The position numbers and the translations under genes are program-made. A DNA stretch of 9,144 nucleotides, from contig JAHJWA010000083.1 of assembly GCA_018828205.1 (NCBI GenBank), positions 1 through 9,144 on the forward strand. Reading direction: 5' to 3'. This stretch comes from Alphaproteobacteria bacterium. GTDB lineage: Bacteria > Pseudomonadota > Alphaproteobacteria > Sphingomonadales > Sphingomonadaceae. Shown one piece after another: positions 5,497 through 9,144 of this stretch (positions are counted from its first letter, which is position 1; each line of letters begins with the position of its first letter). The notes below the pieces were generated by a model. It did not search any database. It was not told the DNA's origin and was given only the letters and a program-made list of their open reading frames with translations.

Positions 5497-6458
5497 TTCG
5501 TTCGGTCCTGCGGGGTACGGGCTCGGCCCTGCCCAGGAATTGCGTCACCAATGCCCAACTCGCCGAGCGAGTCGACACCAGCGACGACTGGATCGTCGAG
5601 CGCACCGGAATTCGCCAGCGCTATATCGCGGGGGAGGGTGAAACCACCTCGAGCCTCGCCATCGAAGCGGCGCGCCGGGCGCTCGAAGCGGCGGGCGTGG
5701 AGGCGAGCGAGATCGGGCTGATCGTCCTCGCCACCGCCACCCCCGACTACACTTTCCCCGCCACCGCGACTCAGGTCCAGCAGGCGCTGGGCTGCCGCGG
5801 CGGCGTGGCCTTCGACGTCCAGGCGGTCTGCTCGGGTTTTCTCTACGCGATGGCGACCGCCGATTCGCTGCTGCGCACCGGCATGGCCAAGAAGGCGCTG
5901 GTGATCGGCGCGGAGACCTTCAGCCGCATCCTCGACTGGGACGACCGCACCACCTGCGTGCTGTTCGGCGACGGCGCCGGCGCGGTGGTGCTTGAGGCGC
6001 AGGACGTCGCCGAAGACGGACCCGGCATCCTCGCCACCCGGCTCCACGCCGATGGCGAACATTGCGATCTGCTCCACGTCGATGGCGGACCCTCGAGCAC
6101 CGGCACGGTCGGCAAGCTGCGGATGAAGGGGCGCGAGGTGTTCCGCCACGCGGTGGTCAATCTCGCCGAAGTGCTCCGCGAAGTGCTCGCCGATGTCGAT
6201 ATGGGAATCCAAGCCGTCGACTGGGTGGTGCCGCATCAGGCCAACGCCCGCATCCTCGATGCCACCGCGCGCAAGCTGGGCCTCCCCGCAGAGCGGGTCG
6301 TGGTCACCGTCGACCAGCACGCCAACACTTCGGCAGCCTCGGTTCCGCTCGCGCTCGACGTCGCCACGCGCGATGGTCGGATCAAGCCCGGCGATCTCGT
6401 CATGTTCGAGGCGATGGGCGGCGGCTTCACCTGGGGCGCCTCGCTCGTCCGCATGTGA
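5493..6458 (+). CDS. fabH: Beta-ketoacyl-ACP synthase III (FabH)
   Basis: Starts type II fatty acid synthesis by condensing acetyl-CoA (or another short acyl-CoA) with malonyl-ACP to acetoacetyl-ACP. The 321-residue length is typical. The thiolase-fold catalytic triad is complete: Cys113 in DVQAVCSGF, His248 in VVPHQAN, and Asn278 in DQHANTSAAS. Other signatures are TSDDWIVERTGIRQR, FGDGAGAVVLE, and the terminal EAMGGGFTWGASL. The ATG at 5493 overlaps the plsX stop by four bases, which fixes the start although the frame is open upstream inside plsX. Adjacency to plsX places fatty acid initiation and the first phospholipid step in one transcript. Confidence 0.98.
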   Translation: MIRSVLRGTGSALPRNCVTNAQLAERVDTSDDWIVERTGIRQRYIAGEGETTSSLAIEAARRALEAAGVEASEIGLIVLATATPDYTFPATATQVQQALGCRGGVAFDVQAVCSGFLYAMATADSLLRTGMAKKALVIGAETFSRILDWDDRTTCVLFGDGAGAVVLEAQDVAEDGPGILATRLHADGEHCDLLHVDGGPSSTGTVGKLRMKGREVFRHAVVNLAEVLREVLADVDMGIQAVDWVVPHQANARILDATARKLGLPAERVVVTVDQHANTSAASVPLALDVATRDGRIKPGDLVMFEAMGGGFTWGASLVRM

Positions 6459-6501
6459 AGTTTTCTTCGCTTTTCACGGCGAAATCAGCACTATCCGTTG
6501 C

Positions 6502-6511
6502 GTGGGCCCAC
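6502..6511. repeat. 10-bp perfect palindrome in the fabH-ihfA gap
   Basis: GTGGGCCCAC lies in the 118-base gap between fabH and ihfA, 65 bases before the ihfA start. The rest of the gap holds no open frame or clear terminator. This could be an operator within an ihfA-specific promoter region, but a chance palindrome in GC-rich DNA is possible. Confidence 0.25.
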
Positions 6512-6576
6512 TGCAGGGTCTAGTCCCGCCATCCGGGTTTCATACGGGTCGCACGTAGAAATTGAGGGGAAGCGAT

Positions 6577-6873
6577 ATGCGTTCGGTGGGTACGCTCACT
6601 CGCGCCGATCTGGCAGAAACGATCAATCGCAAGATGGGTCTGTCTCGCGCCGAATCGCTCGAGATCGTGGAATCGATCCTCGCCAAGATGTGCGGTGCAC
6701 TGTCCGATGGCGAGAACGTCAAAATCTCGGGTTTCGGCAGCTTCGTGCTGCGCGACAAGAAGGAACGCGTCGGCCGCAATCCCAAGACCGGGGTCGAAGT
6801 GCCGATCACCCCGCGCCGGGTGCTGACCTTCCGCGCCAGCCAGCTGCTCAAGGACCGCATCGCAAAGGAATAG
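6577..6873 (+). CDS. ihfA: Integration host factor subunit alpha
   Basis: The alpha subunit of IHF, the heterodimeric nucleoid protein that bends DNA sharply at specific sites and helps promoters, replication origins and recombination complexes assemble. At 98 residues it has the normal size. The helical dimerisation region (TLTRADLAETINRKMGLSRAES) is followed by the DNABII signature ISGFGSFVLRDKKERVGRNPKTG, with Pro69 at the tip of the DNA-intercalating arm. The alpha-type ending EVPITPRRVLTFRASQLLKDRI separates it from IHF beta and HU. The ATG at 6577 has GAGGGGA six bases upstream; a TTG at 6562 in frame is disfavoured because it overlaps that site. The gap of 118 bases after fabH may hold its own promoter. 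A MerR-type gene follows after four bases. Confidence 0.97.
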   Translation: MRSVGTLTRADLAETINRKMGLSRAESLEIVESILAKMCGALSDGENVKISGFGSFVLRDKKERVGRNPKTGVEVPITPRRVLTFRASQLLKDRIAKE

Positions 6874-6877
6874 CGCA

Positions 6878-7240
6878 ATGGCCGATTTCGACGATGGCAA
6901 GGAAAGCGGCGCTCTACGCACCATCGGCGAGGTCGGGCAGGCGCTCGGCATCAAGCCGCATGTGCTGCGCTATTGGGAGCAGCAGTTCCCCATGCTCGAA
7001 CCGCTCAAGCGCAGCGGCGGGCGCCGCTATTACCGCGCCGAAGACGTGGCGCTGGTCGAACGGATCGATCGGCTGGTCAATCGCGAGGGTTACACGCTGA
7101 GGGGCGCAAAGGCGGCGATCCTGGGCGCGCCCGATCCGCAGGCGGCGGCACAGGTCGCCGCACCGCGTTTCGATGGCGAGGATATTGTGCCGCAGCTCAA
7201 GGCAATCCGCGACCGGCTCGAGCGCGCGCTGGCGGCCTGA
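6878..7240 (+). CDS. MerR-family transcriptional regulator, 120 aa
   Basis: A small DNA-binding regulator with a MerR-type winged helix-turn-helix at about 13-80: LRTIGEVGQALGIKPHVLRYWEQQFPML, then GGRRYYRAEDVALVERIDRLV (the wing and second helix pair), and EGYTLRGAKAAIL. The rest is a short Ala-rich linker and a C-terminal helix (VPQLKAIRDRLERALAA) suited to dimerisation. There are no cysteines and no recognisable effector domain, so metal sensing is unlikely. The ATG at 6878 has AAGGAA (6865-6870) at the end of ihfA, seven bases away, and the genes are four bases apart, so they are cotranscribed. A MerR-like gene after ihfA is common in alphaproteobacteria; its target and effector are unknown to me. 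Confidence 0.93.
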   Translation: MADFDDGKESGALRTIGEVGQALGIKPHVLRYWEQQFPMLEPLKRSGGRRYYRAEDVALVERIDRLVNREGYTLRGAKAAILGAPDPQAAAQVAAPRFDGEDIVPQLKAIRDRLERALAA

Positions 7241-7252
7241 GGCCCACCCCGC

Positions 7253-9144
7253 CTATTCCGCCGCGAGCAATTCCTCCGCCGCGCCCAGATCGACGCTGAC
7301 CAGCCGGCTCACGCCCTTTTCGACCATGGTCACGCCAAACAAGCGGTGCATCCGGCTCATCGTCACCGCATTGTGCGTGACGATCAGATAGCGGGTTGCG
7401 GTTTCCTTCACCATCGCATCGAGCAGGTCGCAGAAGCGGTCGATATTGGCGTCGTCGAGCGGGGCATCGACCTCGTCGAGCACGCAGATCGGCGCCGGGT
7501 TGGTGAGAAACAGCGCGAAGATCAGCGCGATCGCGGTCAGCGCCTGTTCGCCCCCCGATAGCAGCGTCAGCGACTGGAGCCGTTTGCCGGGTGGCTGCGC
7601 GAAGATCTCGAGCCCCGCCTCGAGCGGATCCTCGCTGTCGATCAGCGCCAGATGCGCCTGCCCGCCCTCGAACAATTGCGTGAACAGCCGCTGGAAATGG
7701 GTGTCGACCCGTTCGAACGCATCGCGCAGTCGCTCGCGGCCCTCGCGGTTGAGGCTGCCGATCGAACCGCGCAGCCGGGTGACCGCCTCGGCCAGCTCGG
7801 CCTGCTCCTCGGCGCTGGCGCCGTGTTCGGCCTCGACCCGCGCGAGCTCGTCCGCAGCCACGAGATTGACCGGGCCGATCCGCTCGCGGCTGGCGGTGAG
7901 GCGGTCCATCGTCTCGCTCTCGGTCTCGGCCGCAGCGATCGCCTCGCCGTCGAAGCCGAAGGTCGCGGGCAGATGCGGGGGCGGGCACTGGAAGCGTTCG
8001 CCCGAGGTGCGCGCCATCTCGATCCTTCGGGCATCCTGGCTCTCCGCGCGCGCCGCCAGGCCGGCCCGGTTCTCGCGTGCTTCGGAGAGCGCCTCGTTGG
8101 CGGCGGTGAAGTCGCGGTCGGCGGAGGATGCGGCGGCTTGCGCGGCGGCGAGCGCGGCCTCGGTCTGCGCGAGCCCATCGGCCAGCCGCACGCGGACGGC
8201 ATCGCCCTGTTCGATCTCGCGCATCAACCCCTCGGGCTTGGCCGCCACGACCGCGCGCTCTTCGCCGATTTCCTCGAGTCGCCGCGCCATGTCGGCCATC
8301 CGCCGCGTCGCCTCGCTCGAGCGCGCTTGCCAATTGGCCATGTCCGAGCGCTGCGCTGCGTTCCGCTCGCGCGCCACCGCCAGCGCCTGGTCGTGCGCCG
8401 CTAGCTCGGCCGCTGCGGTCTGTATGCCCGAGCGCGCCGCCTCATTGCGCGCCCGCGCAGCGTCGAGCGCTGCACGTCCGGTCGCGGGATCGGGCAGGGC
8501 GGTGCGCTTCGCTTCCGCCGCGGCAAGCTCCGTTTTTGCCGAGCCGAGCAATTCGCCGACTTCGCTCTGCGCGCGTTCGATCTCGGCGCGCCGCGCCGCC
8601 ATCCGCTCGCGCGCGGCCTCCGCCTGATCGAGCGCGCGCAGTTTCTGGCGCTCGTCCTCGGAGGCCTGCGCCTGCGCGCGCTCGGCCGCGACGAGATCGC
8701 GCTGCAGCGTCGCAAGCTCTTCCTGCGCCTGCGCCTGCGCGGTGTCCGCCCGCTCGACCGCCGAACGCAGCGCCGGAAGCGCCTCGGCCAGTTCGCCATG
8801 GCGGTTCTCCGCCTCGAGCCGAGCCGCTTCGGCCGCCCCTTCGCCGCGTGCGACGAAACCGTCCCAGCGGCGCAGATAGCCCGCTGTGGTCACCAGCCAT
8901 TCGCCCGGCGAGAGCGTGCGACCGTCGTCGGTATCGGCGACATGCACCAGCGCCAGCCTTGCGGCGAGTTCGGCTGGGCAATCGGTGACCTTGTCGGCCA
9001 GATTGTCGGCGACCGGCGCGGGGGTCGCGCTTCCGGTCCAGAAGCGGCCTTCCTCGCTCTTTGCAGGATCGCCGAGCAGCGCCTTGCTGTCGCGCCCGAG
9101 CACTGCGGCGAGCGCGCGTTCATAGCCCTTGGCGGCGCGCAAGC
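7253..9144 (-). CDS. smc: Chromosome segregation protein SMC, C-terminal half, truncated by the window edge
   Basis: The hinge-to-end part of the SMC ATPase, which with ScpA/ScpB entraps and folds chromosomal DNA for segregation. About 630 residues are visible; the N-terminal head and first coiled coil lie beyond base 9144. The window opens in the hinge (GYERALAAVLG, then PGEWLVTTAGYLRRWDGFVA). A long Ala/Glu/Arg-rich antiparallel coiled coil follows to roughly base 8000. The C-terminal head has the ABC signature LLSGGEQALTAIAL (bases about 7530-7571) and Walker B ICVLDEVDAPLDDAN (about 7445-7490), then a YLIVTHNAVTM switch segment. The TAG stop is at 7253-7255, 12 bases from the convergent MerR-type gene. 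The first complete codon at the edge is TTG for Leu and is internal, not a start. Confidence 0.96.
   Translation of the reverse strand, partial: LRAAKGYERALAAVLGRDSKALLGDPAKSEEGRFWTGSATPAPVADNLADKVTDCPAELAARLALVHVADTDDGRTLSPGEWLVTTAGYLRRWDGFVARGEGAAEAARLEAENRHGELAEALPALRSAVERADTAQAQAQEELATLQRDLVAAERAQAQASEDERQKLRALDQAEAARERMAARRAEIERAQSEVGELLGSAKTELAAAEAKRTALPDPATGRAALDAARARNEAARSGIQTAAAELAAHDQALAVARERNAAQRSDMANWQARSSEATRRMADMARRLEEIGEERAVVAAKPEGLMREIEQGDAVRVRLADGLAQTEAALAAAQAAASSADRDFTAANEALSEARENRAGLAARAESQDARRIEMARTSGERFQCPPPHLPATFGFDGEAIAAAETESETMDRLTASRERIGPVNLVAADELARVEAEHGASAEEQAELAEAVTRLRGSIGSLNREGRERLRDAFERVDTHFQRLFTQLFEGGQAHLALIDSEDPLEAGLEIFAQPPGKRLQSLTLLSGGEQALTAIALIFALFLTNPAPICVLDEVDAPLDDANIDRFCDLLDAMVKETATRYLIVTHNAVTMSRMHRLFGVTMVEKGVSRLVSVDLGAAEELLAAE

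Noticed and set aside
5289..6320. Long open frame on the minus strand opposite fabH
   Set aside because: Antisense shadow of fabH in high-GC DNA; no ribosome-binding site or family signature.
6482..6496. AATCAG segment before ihfA as an IHF autoregulatory site
   Set aside because: The first half resembles the IHF consensus, but the TTR part is not at the required spacing.
7232..7257. GGCC-TGA-GGCC mini-hairpin at the MerR/smc convergence as a terminator
   Set aside because: The stem is only four pairs and there is no T-run on either strand.
7446..8988. Long + strand open frames opposite smc
   Set aside because: Ser/Ala/Arg-rich translations typical of the reverse complement of a coiled-coil gene; the smc frame carries the ABC signature and Walker B.

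Overview
The window is GC-rich, densely packed chromosomal DNA from an alphaproteobacterium, most likely of the order Sphingomonadales (Erythrobacter/Sphingomonas-like). This rests on the gene order rpmF-plsX-fabH-ihfA-MerR regulator, the style of the proteins, and a GTTC-N7-GTTC alphaproteobacterial SOS-type box. The taxonomy is an inference; no rRNA or other marker is present. There are no tRNA/rRNA genes, insertion sequences, CRISPR arrays or prophage structural genes. No stretch without a gene exceeds about 230 bases.

Left part (1-2317): the 3' two thirds of an aldehyde dehydrogenase gene faces, tail to tail, a leftward two-gene cassette. The cassette holds a 65-residue XRE-like helix-turn-helix protein and an overlapping 118-residue protein of unknown function. 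Divergent from it is a CI/LexA-like S24-family repressor-protease with an XRE-type N-terminus. The 134-bp divergent intergenic region is the most information-rich part of the window. It carries a perfect SOS-type direct repeat (1567-1581) and a separate cluster of three TAGGA/TCCTA half-sites (1602-1625) lying on a probable promoter for the repressor.

Middle (2318-4003): a small predicted lipoprotein with a Gly/Tyr-rich linker, a YcbL/GloC-type glyoxalase II-like metallo-hydrolase, and, convergent to it, a four-helix MAPEG-family membrane protein.

Right part (4004-7240): a housekeeping cluster on the + strand. It begins with rpmF (ribosomal protein L32, only 59 codons), then plsX and fabH (phospholipid and fatty acid synthesis start-up, overlapping by ATGA), then ihfA (IHF alpha), then a MerR-type regulator. 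A probable promoter and a leader inverted repeat lie ahead of rpmF. The cluster couples ribosome production, membrane lipid initiation and nucleoid architecture. It runs tail to tail into smc (7253 to the window edge, minus strand), which is present from the hinge to the C-terminal ATPase head.

Most of the window is conserved core genome. The part that merits follow-up is the S24 repressor/small-protein divergon with its two kinds of candidate operator.
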